Translations under genes and position numbers: made by a program | Notes under the pieces: model-generated | The model's input: only the letters and a program-made list of their open reading frames with translations | The model's database searches: none | Told to the model about the DNA's origin: nothing | Part shown: piece after piece, positions 37,201 through 50,902 of the stretch | How positions within the stretch are numbered: the first letter of the stretch is position 1 | Layout of the letters: each line of letters starts with the position of its first letter | DNA from: Hydractinia symbiolongicarpus | Taxonomy: Eukaryota; Cnidaria; Hydrozoa; Anthoathecata; Hydractiniidae | Direction: 5' to 3' | Assembly: GCF_029227915.1 (NCBI RefSeq) | Contig: NC_079886.1 | Coordinates: forward strand, 2,976,001-3,040,000 | DNA: 64,000 nt

Positions 37201-38325
37201 TAAATCCCGTACTCGGCCCGTATAGTCAAAAGTATACAAAGAAAGTACCCAGGGAGTAAACTTATTTCCCGAACGATTTTTTAAATTATTTTTTCACCAC
37301 TAAAACGCATGAGACTTGTAGTTTTCAAAAATGTTTTCATTTTTGATGAGACGCTGAATAAAAGAAGTTTAATCGCCGGCAAACAAAAACCCGCGATTTC
37401 CTGTAAATCCCGGGCTTGGCCCCTATAGTCAAATGTATACAAAGAAAGTACCCTGTGAGTAAACTGATTTTCAAAACGATTTTTCAAATTATTTTTTCAC
37501 CACTAAAACGCATGAGACTTGTAGTTTTCAAAAATCTTTTCATTTTTGATGAGACGCTAAATAAAAGAAGTTTAATCGCCGGCAAACGAAAACCCGCGAT
37601 TTCCCGTATATCCCGGACTCGGCCCGTATAGTCAAAAGTATACAAAGAAAGTACCCAGGGAGTAAATTCATTTCCCGAATGATTTTTTAAATTATTTTTT
37701 CACCACTAAAACGCATGAGACTTGTAGTTTTCCAAAATGTTTTCATTTTTGATGAGACGCTGAATAAAAGAAGTTTAATCGCTGGCAAACAAAAACCCGC
37801 GATTTCCTGTAAATCCCGGGCATGGCCCATATAGTTGAATGTATACAAAGAAAGTACCCTGTGAGTAAACTCATTTTCAGAACGATTTTTTAAATTATTT
37901 TTTCAACACAAAAACGCATGAGACTTGTAGTTTTCAAAAATGTTTTCATTTTTGATAAGACGCTGAATAAAAGAAGTTTAATCGTCGGCCAACGAAAACT
38001 CGCGATTTCCCGTAAATCCGGTACTCGGCCCGTATAGTCAAAAGTATGCAAAGAAAGTACCCAGGGAGTAAATTCATTTCCCGAACGATTTTTTAAATTA
38101 TTTTTTCACCACTAAAACGAATGAGACTTGTAGTTTTCAAAAATATTTTCATTTTTGATGAAACGCTGAATAAAAGAAGTTTAATCGCCGGCAAACGAAA
38201 ACCCGCGATTTCCCGTAAATCCCGTACTCGGCCCGTATAGTCAAAAGTACACAAAAAAAGGACCCAGGGAGTAAACTGATTTCCCGAATGATTTTTTAAA
38301 TTATTTTTTCACCACTAAAACGAAT
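34265..38325 (+). repeat. Block F: 20-monomer HOR, copy 2 (4,061 bp)
   Basis: Same order as copy 1 without the two dimer duplications, so offsets fall from 4,873 to 4,467 and then 4,061 along the unit. The first monomer is a hybrid: CGAATGAG/TATTTTC head with a CCCCTATAGTCAAATG tail, marking the exchange point. Confidence 0.85.
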
Positions 38326-40140
38326 GAGACTTGTAGTTTTCAAAAATATTTTCATTTTTGATGAGATGCTGAATAAAAGAAGTTTAATCGCCGGCAAACG
38401 AAAACCCGCGCTTTCCCGTAAATCCCGTACTCGGCCCGTATAGTCAAAAGTACGCAAAAAAAGGACCCAGGGAGAAAACTGATTTCCCGAATGATTTTTT
38501 AAATTATTTTTTCACCACTAAAACGCATGAGTCTTGCAGTTTTCCAAAATGTTTTCATTTTTGATGAGACGCTGAATAAAAGAAGTTTAATCGCCGGCAA
38601 AAGAAAACCCGCGATTTCCTGTAAATCCCGGGCTTGGCCCGTATAGTCAAAAGTATACAAAGAAAGTACCCAGGGAGTAAACTCATTTCCCGAACGATTT
38701 TTTAAATTATTTTTTCACCACTAGAACGCATGACACTTGTAGTTTTCAAAAATATTTTCATTTTTGATGAGACGCTAAATAAAAGAAGTTTAATCGCCGG
38801 CAAACGAAAACCCGCGATTTCCTGTAAATCCCGGGCTTGGCCAGTATAGTCGAATGTATACAAAGAAAGTACCCTGTGAGTAAACTGATTTTCAAAACGA
38901 TTTTTCAAATTATTTTTTCACCACTAAAACGCATGAGACTTGTAGTTTTCAAAAATGTTTTCATTTTTGATAAGACGCTGAATAAAAAAAGTTTAATCGC
39001 CGGGAAACGAAAACCTGCGATTTCCCGTAAATCCGATACTAGCCCCGTATAGTCAAAAGTATACAAAGAAAGTACTCAAGGAGTAAATTCATTTTCCAAA
39101 CGATTTTTTAAATTATTTTTTCACCACTAAAACGCATGAGACTTGTAGTTTTCCAAAATGTTTTCATTTTTGATGAGACGCTGAATAAAAGAAGTTTAAT
39201 CGCCGGCAAACGAAAACCCGCGATTTCCTGTAAATCCCGGGCTTGGCCCGTATAGTCAAATGTATACAAAGAAAGTACCCAGGGAGTAAATTCATTTCCC
39301 GAATAATTTTTTAAATTATTTTTTCACCACTAAAACGCATGAGACTTGTAGTTTTCAAAAATATTTTCATTTTTGATGAGACGCTGAATAAAAGAAGTTT
39401 AATCGCCGGCAAACGAAAACCCGCTATTTCCCGTAAATCCCGTACTCGGCCCGTATAGTCAAAAGTATACAAAGAAAGTACCCAGGGAGTAAACTCATTT
39501 CCCGAACGATTTCTTAAACTATTTTTTCACCACTAAAACGCATGAGACTTGTAGTTTTCCAAAATGTTTTCATTTTTGATGAGACGCTGAATAAAAGAAG
39601 TTTAATCGCCGGCAAACGAAAACCCGCGATTTCCTGTAAATCCCGGGCTTGGCCCGTATAGTCAAATGTATACAAAGAAAGTACCCAGGGAGTAAATTCA
39701 TTTCCCGAATAATTTTTTAAATTATTTTTTCACCACTAAAACGCATGAGACTTGTAGTTTTCAAAAATATTTTCATTTTTGATGAGACGCTGAATAAAAG
39801 AAGTTTAATCGCCGGCAAACGAAAACCCGCGATTTCCTGTAAATCCCGGGCTTGGCCCCTATAGTCAAATGTATACAAAGAAAGTACCCTGTGAGTAAAC
39901 TGATTTTCAAAACGATTTTTCAAATTATTTTTTCACCACTAAAACGCATGAGACTTGTAGTTTTCAAAAATGTTTTCATTTTTGATAAGACGCTGAATAA
40001 AAGAAGTTTAATCGCCGGCAAACGAAAACCTGCGATTTCCTGTAAATCCGGTACTAGCCCCGTATAGTCAAAAGTATACAAAGAAAGTACTCAAGGAGTA
40101 AACTCATTTTCCAAACGATTTTTTAAATTATTTTTTCACC

Positions 40141-40150
40141 ACTAAAACTT
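40141..40150 (+). other. 9-bp deletion in a monomer end (site 1)
   Basis: CACCACTAAAACTTGTAG replaces the usual CACCACTAAAACGCATGAGACTTGTAG, removing nine bases between two AAAAC/GAC-CTTG contexts. The monomer is therefore 194 bp. Confidence 0.9.
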
Positions 40151-41689
40151 GTAGTTTTCCAAAATGTTTTCATTTTTGATGAGACGCTGAATAAAAGAAG
40201 TTTAATCGCCGGCAAACGAAAACCCGCGATTTCCTGTAAATCCCGGGCTTGGCCCGTATAGTCAAATGTATACAAAGAATGTACCCAGGGAGTAAACTCA
40301 TTTCCCGAACGATTTTTTAAATTATTTTTTCACCACTAAAACGCATGAGACTTGTAGTTTTCAAAAATCTTTTCATTTTTGATGAGACGCTAAATAAAAG
40401 AAGTTTAATCGCCGGCAAACGAAAACCCGCGATTTCCCGTATATCCCGGACTCGGCCCGTATAGTCAAAAGTATACAAAGAAAGTACCCAGGGAGTAAAT
40501 TCATTTCCCGAATGATTTTTTAAATTATTTTTTCACCACTAAAACGCATGAGACTTGTAGTTTTCCAAAATGTTTTCATTTTTGATGAGACGCTGAATAA
40601 AAGAAGTTTAATCGCTGGCAAACAAAAACCTGCGATTTCCTGTAAATCCCGGGCATGGCCCATATAGTCGAATGTATACAAAGAAAGTACCCTGTGAGTA
40701 AACTCATTTTCAGAACGATTTTTTAAATTATTTTTTCAACACAAAAACGCATGAGACTTGTAGTTTTCAAAAATGTTTTCATTTTTGATAAGACGCTGAA
40801 TAAAAGAAGTTTAATCGTCGGCAAACGAAAACTCGCGATTTCCCGTAAATCCGGTACTCGGCCCGTATAGTCAAAAGTATGCAAAGAAAGTACCCAGGGA
40901 GTAAATTCATTTCCCGAACGATATTTTAAATTATTTTTTCACCACTAAAACGAATGAGACTTGTAGTTTTCAAAAATATTTTCATTTTTGATGAGACGCT
41001 GAATAAAAGAAGTTTAATCGCCGGCAAACGAAAACCCGCGATTTCCCGTAAATCCCGTACTCGGCCCGTATAGTCAAAAGTACACAAAAAAAGGACCCAG
41101 GGAGTAAACTGATTTCCCGAATGATTTTTTAAATTATTTTTTCACCACTAAAACGAATGAGACTTGTAGTTTTCAAAAATATTTTCATTTTTGATGAGAC
41201 GCTGAATAAAAGAAGTTTAATCGCCGGCAAACGAAAACCCGCGCTTTCCCGTAAATCCCGTTCTCGGCCCGTATAGTCAAAAGTACACCAAAAAAGGACC
41301 CAGGGAGAAAACTGATTTCCCGAATGATTTTTTAAATTATTTTTTCACCACTAAAACGCATGAGTCTTGCAGTTTTCCAAAATGTTTTCATTTTTGATGA
41401 GACGCTGAATAAAAGAAGTTTAATCGCCGGCAAAAGAAAACCCGCGATTTCCTGTAAATCCCGGGCTTGGCCCGTATAGTCAAAAGTATACAAAGAAAGT
41501 ACCCAGGGAGTAAACTCATTTCCCGAACGATTTTTTAAATTATTTTTTCACCACTAAAACGCATGACACTTGTAGTTTTCAAAAATATTTTCATTTTTGA
41601 TGAGACGCTAAATAAAAGAAGTTTAATCGCCGGCAAACGAAAACCCGCGATTTCCCGTAAATCCCGTACTCGGCCAGTATAGTCGAATG

Positions 41690-41701
41690 TATATAAAAAA
41701 A
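41690..41701 (+). promoter_or_regulatory. TATA-box-like motif in a minor monomer class (exemplar)
   Basis: TATATAAAAAAA arises where most monomers have GTATACAAAGAAAG. The same variant is at 42,502, 55,291, 59,960, 62,590 and 63,199. It fits the TATAWAAR consensus, but there is no gene downstream and promoter function is unproven. Confidence 0.25.
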
Positions 41702-42985
41702 GTACCCAGGGATTAAACTCATTTTCCGAACGATTTTTTAAATTATTTTTTCACCACTATAACGCCTGAGACTTGTAGTTCTCAAAAATGTTTTCATTTT
41801 TGATGAAACGCTGAATAAAAGAAGTTTAATCGCCGGCAAACGAAAACCCGCTATTTCCCGTAAATCCCGTACTCGGCCCGTATACTCAAAAGTATACAAA
41901 GAAAGTACCCAGGGAGTAAACTCATTTCCCGAACGATTTTTTAAATTATTTTTTCACCACTAAAACGCATGAGACTTGTAGTTTTCGAAAATGTTTTCAT
42001 TTTTGATGAGACGCTGAATAAAAGAAGTTTAATCGCCGGCAAACGAAAACCCGCGATTTCCTGTAAATCCCGGGCTTGGCCCCTATAGTCGAATGTATAC
42101 AAAGAAAGTACCCTGTGAGTAAACTGATTTTCAAAACGATTTTTCAAATTATTTTTTCACCACTAAAACGCATGAGACTTGTAGTTTTCAAAAATGTTTT
42201 CATTTTTGATAAGACGCTGAATAAAAAAAGTTTAATCGCCAGCAAACGAAAACCTGCGATTTCCCGTAAATCCGATACTAGCCCCGTATAGTCAAAAGTA
42301 TACAAAGAAAGTACTCAAGGAGTAAATTCATTTTCCAAACGATTTTTTAAATTATTTTTTCACCACTAAAACGCATGAGACTTGTAGTTTTCCAAAATGT
42401 TTTCATTTTTGATGAGACGCTGAATAAAAGAAGTTTAATCGCCGGCAAACGAAAACCTGCGATTTCCCGTAAATCCCGTACTCGGCCAGTATAGTCGAAT
42501 GTATATAAAAAAAGTACCCAGGGATTAAACTCATTTTCCGAACGATTTTTTAAATTATTTTTTCACCACTATAACGCCTGAGACTTGTAGTTTTCAAAAA
42601 TGTTTTCATTTTTGATGAAACGCTGAATAAAAGAAGTTTAATCGCCGGCAAACGAAAACCCGCTATTTCCTGTAAATCCCGTACTCGGCCCGTATAGTCA
42701 AAAGTATACAAAGAAAGTACCCAGGGAGTAAACTCATTTCCCGAACGATTTTTTAAATTATTTTTTCACCACTAAAACGCATGAGACTTGTAGTTTTCGA
42801 AAATGTTTTCATTTTTGATGAGACGCTGAATAAAAGAAGTTTAATCGCCGGCAAACGAAAACCCGCGATTTCCTGTAAATCCCGGGCTTGGCCCCTATAG
42901 TCGAATGTATACAAAGAAAGTACCCTGTGAGTAAACTGATTTTCAAAACGATTTTTCAAATTATTTTTTCACCACTAAAACGCAT

Positions 42986-44812
42986 GAGACTTGTAGTTTT
43001 CAAAAATGTTTTCATTTTTGATAAGACACTGAATAAAAAAAGTTTAATCGCCGGCAAACGAAAACTTGCGATTTCCCGTAAATCCGATACTAGCCCCGTA
43101 TAGTCAAAAGTATACAAAGAAAGTACTCAAGGAGTAAATTCATTTTCCAAACGATTTTTTAAATTATTTTTTCACCACTAAAACGCATGAGACTTGTAGT
43201 TTTCCAAAATGTTTTCATTTTTGATGAGACGCTGAATAAAAGAAGTTTAATCGCCGGCAAACGAAAACCCGCGATTTCCTGTAAATCCCGGGCTTGGCCC
43301 GTATAGTTAAATGTATACAAAGAAAGTACCCAGGGAGTAAATTCATTTCCCGAATAATTTTTTAAATTATTTTTTCACCACTAAAACGCATGAGACTTGT
43401 AGTTTTCAAAAATATTTTCATTTTTGATGAGACGCTGAATAAAAGAAGTTTAATCGCCGGCAAACGAAAACCCGCTATTTCCCGTAAATCCCGTACTCGG
43501 CCCGTATAGTCAAAAGTATACAAAGAAAGTACCCAGGGAGTAAACTCATTTCCCGAACGATTTCTTAAACTATTTTTTCACCACTAAAACGCATGAGACT
43601 TGTAGTTTTCCAAAATGTTTTCATTTTTGATGAGACGCTGAATAAAAGAAGTTTAATCGCCGGCAAACGAAAACCCGCGATTTCCTGTAAATCCCGGGCT
43701 TGGCCCGTATAGTCAAATGTATACAAAGAAAGTACCCAGGGAGTAAATTCATTTCCCGAATAATTTTTTAAATTATTTTTTCACCACTAAAACACATGAG
43801 ACTTGTAGTTTTCAAAAATATTTTCATTTTTGATGAGACGCTGAACAAAAGAAGTTTAATCGCCGGCAAACGAAAACCTGCGATTTCCTGTAAATCCCGG
43901 GTTTGGCCCCTATAGTCAAATGTATACAAAGAAAGTACCCTGTGAGTAAACTGATTTTCAAAACGATTTTTCAAATTATTTTTTCACCACTAAAACGCAT
44001 GAGACTTGTAGTTTTCAAAAATGTTTTCATTTTTGATAAGACGCTGAATAAAAGAAGTTTAATCGCCGGCAAACGAAAACCTGCGATTTCCCGTAAATCC
44101 GGTACTAGCCCCGTATAGTCAAAAGTATACAAAGAAAGTACTCAAGGAGTAAACTCATTTTCCAAACGATTTTTTAAATTATTTTTTCACCACTAAAACG
44201 CATGAGACTTGTAGTTTTCCAAAATGTTTTCATTTTTGATGAGACGCTGAATAAAAGAAGTTTAATCGCCGGCAAACGAAAACCCGCGATTTCCTGTAAA
44301 TCCCGGGCTTGGCCCGTATAGTCAAATGTATACAAAGAATGTACCCAGGGAGTAAACTCATTTCCCGAACGATTTTTTAAATTATTTTTTCACCACTAAA
44401 ACGCATGAGACTTGTAGTTTTCAAAAATCTTTTCATTTTTGATGAGACGCTAAATAAAAGAAGTTTAATCGCCGGCAAACGAAAACCAGCGATTTCCCGT
44501 ATATCCCGGACTCGGCCCGTATAGTCAAAAGTATACAAAGAAAGTACCCAGGGAGTAAATTCATTTCCCGAACGATTTTTTAAATTATTTTTTCACCACT
44601 AAAACGCATGAGACTTGTAGTTTTCAAAAATGTTTTCATTTTTGATGAGACGCTGAATAAAAGAAGTTTAATCGCCGGCAAACGAAAACCCGCGATTTCC
44701 TGTAAATCCCGGGCTTGGCCCGTATAGTCAAATGTATACAAAGAAAGTACCCAGGGAGTAAATTCATTTCCCGAATAATTTTTTAAATTATTTTTTCACC
44801 ACTAAAACGCAT
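42986..44812 (+). repeat. 9-monomer tandem duplication, copy 1 (1,827 bp)
   Basis: Starts at the GATAAGACACTG / CCGATACTAGCC monomer and includes the CTTAAACTATTT monomer near 43,560. The next copy lies exactly 1,827 bp on. I found about five single-base differences by eye, such as AAACTTGCG against AAACCTGCG and GTATAGTTAAATG against GTATAGTCAAATG. Confidence 0.85.
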
Positions 44813-46639
44813 GAGACTTGTAGTTTTCAAAAATGTTTTCATTTTTGATAAGACACTGAATAAAAAAAGTTTAATCGCCGGCAAACGAAAACCTGCGATT
44901 TCCCGTAAATCCGATACTAGCCCCGTATAGTCAAAAGTATACAAAGAAAGTACTCAAGGAGTAAATTCATTTTCCAAACGATTTTTTAAATTATTTTTTC
45001 ACCACTAAAACGCATGAGACTTGTAGTTTTCCAAAATGTTTTCATTTTTGATGAGACGCTGAATAAAAGAAGTTTAATCGCCGGCAAACGAAAACCCGCG
45101 ATTTCCTGTAAATCCCGGGCTTGGCCCGTATAGTCAAATGTATACAAAGAAAGTACCCAGGGAGTAAATTCATTTCCCGAATAATTTTTTAAATTATTTT
45201 TTCACCACTAAAACGCATGAGACTTGTAGTTTTCAAAAATATTTTCATTTTTGATGAGACGCTGAATAAAAGAAGTTTAATCGCCGGCAAACGAAAACCC
45301 GCTATTTCCCGTAAATCCCGTACTCGGCCCGTATAGTCAAAAGTATACAAAGAAAGTACCCAGGGAGTAAACTCATTTCCCGAACGATTTCTTAAACTAT
45401 TTTTTCACCACTAAAACGCATGAGACTTGTAGTTTTCCAAAATGTTTTCATTTTTGATGAGACGCTGAATAAAAGAAGTTTAATCGCCGGCAAACGAAAA
45501 CCCGCGATTTCCTGTAAATCCCGGGCTTGGCCCGTATAGTCAAATGTATACAAAGAAAGTACCCAGGGAGTAAATTCATTTCCCGAATAATTTTTTAAAT
45601 TATTTTTTCACCACTAAAACGCATGAGACTTGTAGTTTTCAAAAATATTTTCATTTTTGATGAGACGCTGAATAAAAGAAGTTTAATCGCCGGCAAACGA
45701 AAACCTGCGATTTCCTGTAAATCCCGGGTTTGGCCCCTATAGTCAAATGTATACAAAGAAAGTACCCTGTGAGTAAACTGATTTTCAAAACGATTTTTCA
45801 AATTATTTTTTCACCACTAAAACGCATGAGACTTGTAGTTTTCAAAAATGTTTTCATTTTTGATAAGACGCTGAATAAAAGAAGTTTAATCGCCGGCAAA
45901 CGAAAACCTGCGATTTCCCGTAAATCCGGTACTAGCCCCGTATAGTCAAAAGTATACAAAGAAAGTACTCAAGGAGTAAACTCATTTTCCAAACGATTTT
46001 TTAAATTATTTTTTCACCACTAAAACGCATGAGACTTGTAGTTTTCCAAAATGTTTTCATTTTTGATGAGACGCTGAATAAAAGAAGTTTAATCGCCGGC
46101 AAACGAAAACCCGCGATTTCCTGTAAATCCCGGGCTTGGCCCGTATAGTCAAATGTATACAAAGAATGTACCCAGGGAGTAAACTCATTTCCCGAACGAT
46201 TTTTTAAATTATTTTTTCACCACTAAAACGCATGAGACTTGTAGTTTTCAAAAATCTTTTCATTTTTGATGAGACGCTAAATAAAAGAAGTTTAATCGCC
46301 GGCAAACGAAAACCAGCGATTTCCCGTATATCCCGGACTCGGCCCGTATAGTCAAAAGTATACAAAGAAAGTACCCAGGGAGTAAATTCATTTCCCGAAC
46401 GATTTTTTAAATTATTTTTTCACCACTAAAACGCATGAGACTTGTAGTTTTCAAAAATGTTTTCATTTTTGATGAGACGCTGAATAAAAGAAGTTTAATC
46501 GCCGGCAAACGAAAACCCGCGATTTCCTGTAAATCCCGGGCTTGGCCCGTATAGTCAAATGTATACAAAGAAAGTACCCAGGGAGTAAATTCATTTCCCG
46601 AATAATTTTTTAAATTATTTTTTCACCACTAAAACGCAT
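44813..46639 (+). repeat. 9-monomer tandem duplication, copy 2 (1,827 bp)
   Basis: Repeats 42,986-44,812 in full. The following monomers (46,640 on) return to an earlier position of the unit, and a further 609-bp, 3-monomer repeat (46,640-47,248 and 47,249 on) carries the private TTTATTCGCC change. Confidence 0.85.
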
Positions 46640-49600
46640 GAGACTTGTAGTTTTCAAAAATATTTTCATTTTTGATGAGACGCTGAATAAAAGAAGTTTA
46701 TTCGCCGGCAAACGAAAACCTGCGATTTCCTGTAAATCCCGGGTTTGGCCCCTATAGTCAAATGTATACAAAGAAAGTACCCTGTGAGTAAACTGATTTT
46801 CAAAACGATTTTTCAAATTATTTTTTCACCACTAAAACGCATGAGACTTGTAGTTTTCAAAAATGTTTTCATTTTTGATAAGACGCTGAATAAAAGAAGT
46901 TTAATCGCCGGCAAACGAAAACCTGCGATTTCCCGTAAATCCGGTACTAGCCCCGTATAGTCAAAAGTATACAAAGAAAGTACTCAAGGAGTAAACTCAT
47001 TTTCCAAACGATTTTTTAAATTATTTTTTCACCACTAAAACGCATGAGACTTGTAGTTTTCCAAAATGTTTTCATTTTTGATGAGACGCTGAATAAAAGA
47101 AGTTTAATCGCCGGCAAACGAAAACCCGCGATTTCCTGTAAATCCCGGGCTTGGCCCGTATAGTCAAATGTATACAAAGAATGTACCCAGGGAGTAAACT
47201 CATTTCCCGAATAATTTTTTAAATTATTTTTTCACCACTAAAACGCATGAGACTTGTAGTTTTCAAAAATATTTTCATTTTTGATGAGACGCTGAATAAA
47301 AGAAGTTTATTCGCCGGCAAACGAAAACCTGCGATTTCCTGTAAATCCCGGGTTTGGCCCCTATAGTCAAATGTATACAAAGAAAGTACCCTGTGAGTAA
47401 ACTGATTTTCAAAACGATTTTTCAAATTATTTTTTCACCACTAAAACGCATGAGACTTGTAGTTTTCAAAAATGTTTTCATTTTTGATAAGACGCTGAAT
47501 AAAAGAAGTTTAATCGCCGGCAAACGAAAACCTGCGATTTCCCGTAAATCCGGTACTAGCCCCGTATAGTCAAAAGTATACAAAGAAAGTACTCAAGGAG
47601 TAAACTCATTTTCCAAACGATTTTTTAAATTATTTTTTCACCACTAAAACGCATGAGACTTGTAGTTTTCCAAAATGTTTTCATTTTTGATGAGACGCTG
47701 AATAAAAGAAGTTTAATCGCCGGCAAACGAAAACCCGCGATTTCCTGTAAATCCCGGGCTTGGCCCGTATAGTCAAATGTATACAAAGAATGTACCCAGG
47801 GAGTAAACTCATTTCCCGAACGATTTTTTAAATTATTTTTTCACCACTAAAACGCATGAGACTTGTAGTTTTCAAAAATCTTTTCATTTTTGATGAGACG
47901 CTAAATAAAAGAAGTTTAATCGCCGGCAAACGAAAACCAGCGATTTCCCGTATATCCCGGACTCGGCCCGTATAGTCAAAAGTATACAAAGAAAGTACCC
48001 AGGGAGTAAATTCATTTCCCGAATGATTTTTTAAATTATTTTTTCACCACTAAAACGCATGAGACTTGTAGTTTTCCAAAATGTTTTCATTTTTGATGAG
48101 ACGCTGAATAAAAGAAGTTTAATCGCTGGCAAACAAAAACCCGCGATTTCCTGTAAATCCCGGGCATGGCCCATATAGTCGAATGTATACAAAGAAAGTA
48201 CCCTGTGAGTAAACTCATTTTCAGAACGATTTTTTAAATTATTTTTTCAACACAAAAACGCATGAGACTTGTAGTTTTCAAAAATGTTTTCATTTTTGAT
48301 AAGACGCTGAATAAAAGAAGTTTAATCGTCGGCAAACGAAAACTCGCGATTTCCCGTAAATCCGGTACTCGGCCCGTATAGTCAAAAGTATGCAAAGAAA
48401 GTACCCAGGGAGTAAATTCATTTCCCGAACGATATTTTAAATTATTTTTTCACCACTAAAACGAATGAGACTTGTAGTTTTCAAAAATATTTTCATTTTT
48501 GATGAGACGCTGAATAAAAGAAGTTTAATCGCCGGCAAACGAAAACCCGCGATTTCCTGTAAATCCCGGGCTTGGCCCGTATAGTCAAATGTATACAAAG
48601 AATGTACCCAGGGAGTAAACTCATTTCCCGAACGATTTTTTAAATTATTTTTTCACCACTAAAACGCATGAGACTTGTAGTTTTCAAAAATCTTTTCATT
48701 TTTGATGAGACGCTAAATAAAAGAAGTTTAATCGCCGGCAAACGAAAACCAGCGATTTCCCGTATATCCCGGACTCGGCCCGTATAGTCAAAAGTATACA
48801 AAGAAAGTACCCAGGGAGTAAATTCATTTCCCGAACGATTTTTTAAATTATTTTTTCACCACTAAAACGCATGAGACTTGTAGTTTTCAAAAATGTTTTC
48901 ATTTTTGATGAGACGCTGAATAAAAGAAGTTTAATCGCCGGCAAACGAAAACCCGCGATTTCCTGTAAATCCCGGGCCTGGCCCGTATAGTCAAATGTAT
49001 ACAAAGAAAGTACCCAGGGAGTAAATTCATTTCCCGAATAATTTTTTAAATTATTTTTTCACCACTAAAACGCATGAGACTTGTAGTTTTCAAAAATATT
49101 TTCATTTTTGATGAGACGCTGAATAAAAGAAGTTTAATCGCCGGCAAACGAAAACCTGCGATTTCCTGTAAATCCCGGGTTTGGCCCCTATAGTCAAATG
49201 TATACAAAGAAAGTACCCTGTGAGTAAACTGATTTTCAAAACGATTTTTCAAATTATTTTTTCACCACTAAAACGCATGAGACTTGTAGTTTTCAAAAAT
49301 GTTTTCATTTTTGATAAGACGCTGAATAAAAGAAGTTTAATCGCCGGCAAACGAAAACCTGCGATTTCCCGTAAATCCGGTACTAGCCCCGTATAGTCAA
49401 AAGTATACAAAGAAAGTACTCAAGGAGTAAACTCATTTTCCAAACGATTTTTTAAATTATTTTTTCACCACTAAAACGCATGAGACTTGTAGTTTTCCAA
49501 AATGTTTTCATTTTTGATGAGACGCTGAATAAAAGAAGTTTAATCGCCGGCAAACGAAAACCCGCGATTTCCTGTAAATCCCGGGCTTGGCCCGTATAGT

Positions 49601-49684
49601 CAAATGTATACAAAGAATGTACCCAGGGAGTAAACTCATTTCCCGAACGATTTTTTAAATTATTTTTTCACCACTAAAACGCAT

Positions 49685-50902
49685 GAGACTTGTAGTTTTC
49701 AAAAATCTTTTCATTTTTGATGAGACGCTAAATAAAAGAAGTTTAATCGCCGGCAAACGAAAACCAGCGATTTCCCGTATATCCCGGACTCGGCCCGTAT
49801 AGTCAAAAGTATACAAAGAAAGTACCCAGGGAGTAAATTCATTTCCCGAATGATTTTTTAAATTATTTTTTCACCACTAAAACGCATGAGACTTGTAGTT
49901 TTCCAAAATGTTTTCATTTTTGATGAGACGCTGAATAAAAGAAGTTTAATCGCTGGCAAACAAAAACCCGCGATTTCCTGTAAATCCCGGGCATGGCCCA
50001 TATAGTCGAATGTATACAAAGAAAGTACCCTGTGAGTAAACTCATTTTCAGAACGATTTTTTAAATTATTTTTTCAACACAAAAACGCATGAGACTTGTA
50101 GTTTTCAAAAATGTTTTCATTTTTGATAAGACGCTGAATAAAAGAAGTTTAATCGTCGGCAAACGAAAACTCGCGATTTCCCGTAAATCCGGTACTCGGC
50201 CCGTATAGTCAAAAGTATGCAAAGAAAGTACCCAGGGAGTAAATTCATTTCCCGAACGATATTTTAAATTATTTTTTCACCACTAAAACGAATGAGACTT
50301 GTAGTTTTCAAAAATATTTTCATTTTTGATGAGACGCTGAATAAAAGAAGTTTAATCGCCGGCAAACGAAAACCCGCGATTTCCCGTAAATCCCGTACTC
50401 GGCCCGTATAGTCAAAAGTACACAAAAAAAGGACCCAGGGAGTAAACTGATTTCCCGAATGATTTTTTAAATTATTTTTTCACCACTAAAACGAATGAGA
50501 CTTGTAGTTTTCAAAAATATTTTCATTTTTGATGAGACGCTGAATAAAAGAAGTTTAATCGCCGGCAAACGAAAACCCGCGCTTTCCCGTAAATCCCGTA
50601 CTCGGCCCGTATAGTCAAAAGTACACAAAAAAAGGACCCAGGGAGAAAACTGATTTCCCGAATGATTTTTTAAATTATTTTTTCACCACTAAAACGCATG
50701 AGTCTTGCAGTTTTCCAAAATGTTTTCATTTTTGATGAGACGCTGAATAAAAGAAGTTTAATCGCCGGCAAAAGAAAACCCGCGATTTCCTGTAAATCCC
50801 GGGCTTGGCCCGTATAGTCAAAAGTATACAAAGAAAGTACCCAGGGAGTAAACTCATTTCCCGAACGATTTTTTAAATTATTTTTTCACCACTATAACGC
50901 CT
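49685..50902 (+). repeat. 6-monomer tandem duplication, copy 1 (1,218 bp)
   Basis: Order is AAATCTTTTC, GCTGGC/GGGCATGG, TCAACACAAAAACG, CGATATTTTAAATT neighbour, GCGCTTTCCC, GAGTCTTGCAG. The last monomer is followed directly by the same series. Confidence 0.8.

Larger units (their letters stand above)
38732..41970 (+). repeat. Block G: 16-monomer HOR copy (3,239 bp)
   Basis: Sixteen monomers, nine bases short of 16 x 203 because of the deletion at about 40,148. The first monomer is a hybrid whose head (GACACTTG) belongs to a different HOR position from its tail. It is followed by a 4-monomer repeat (41,971-42,782) of its own last monomers. Confidence 0.8.
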
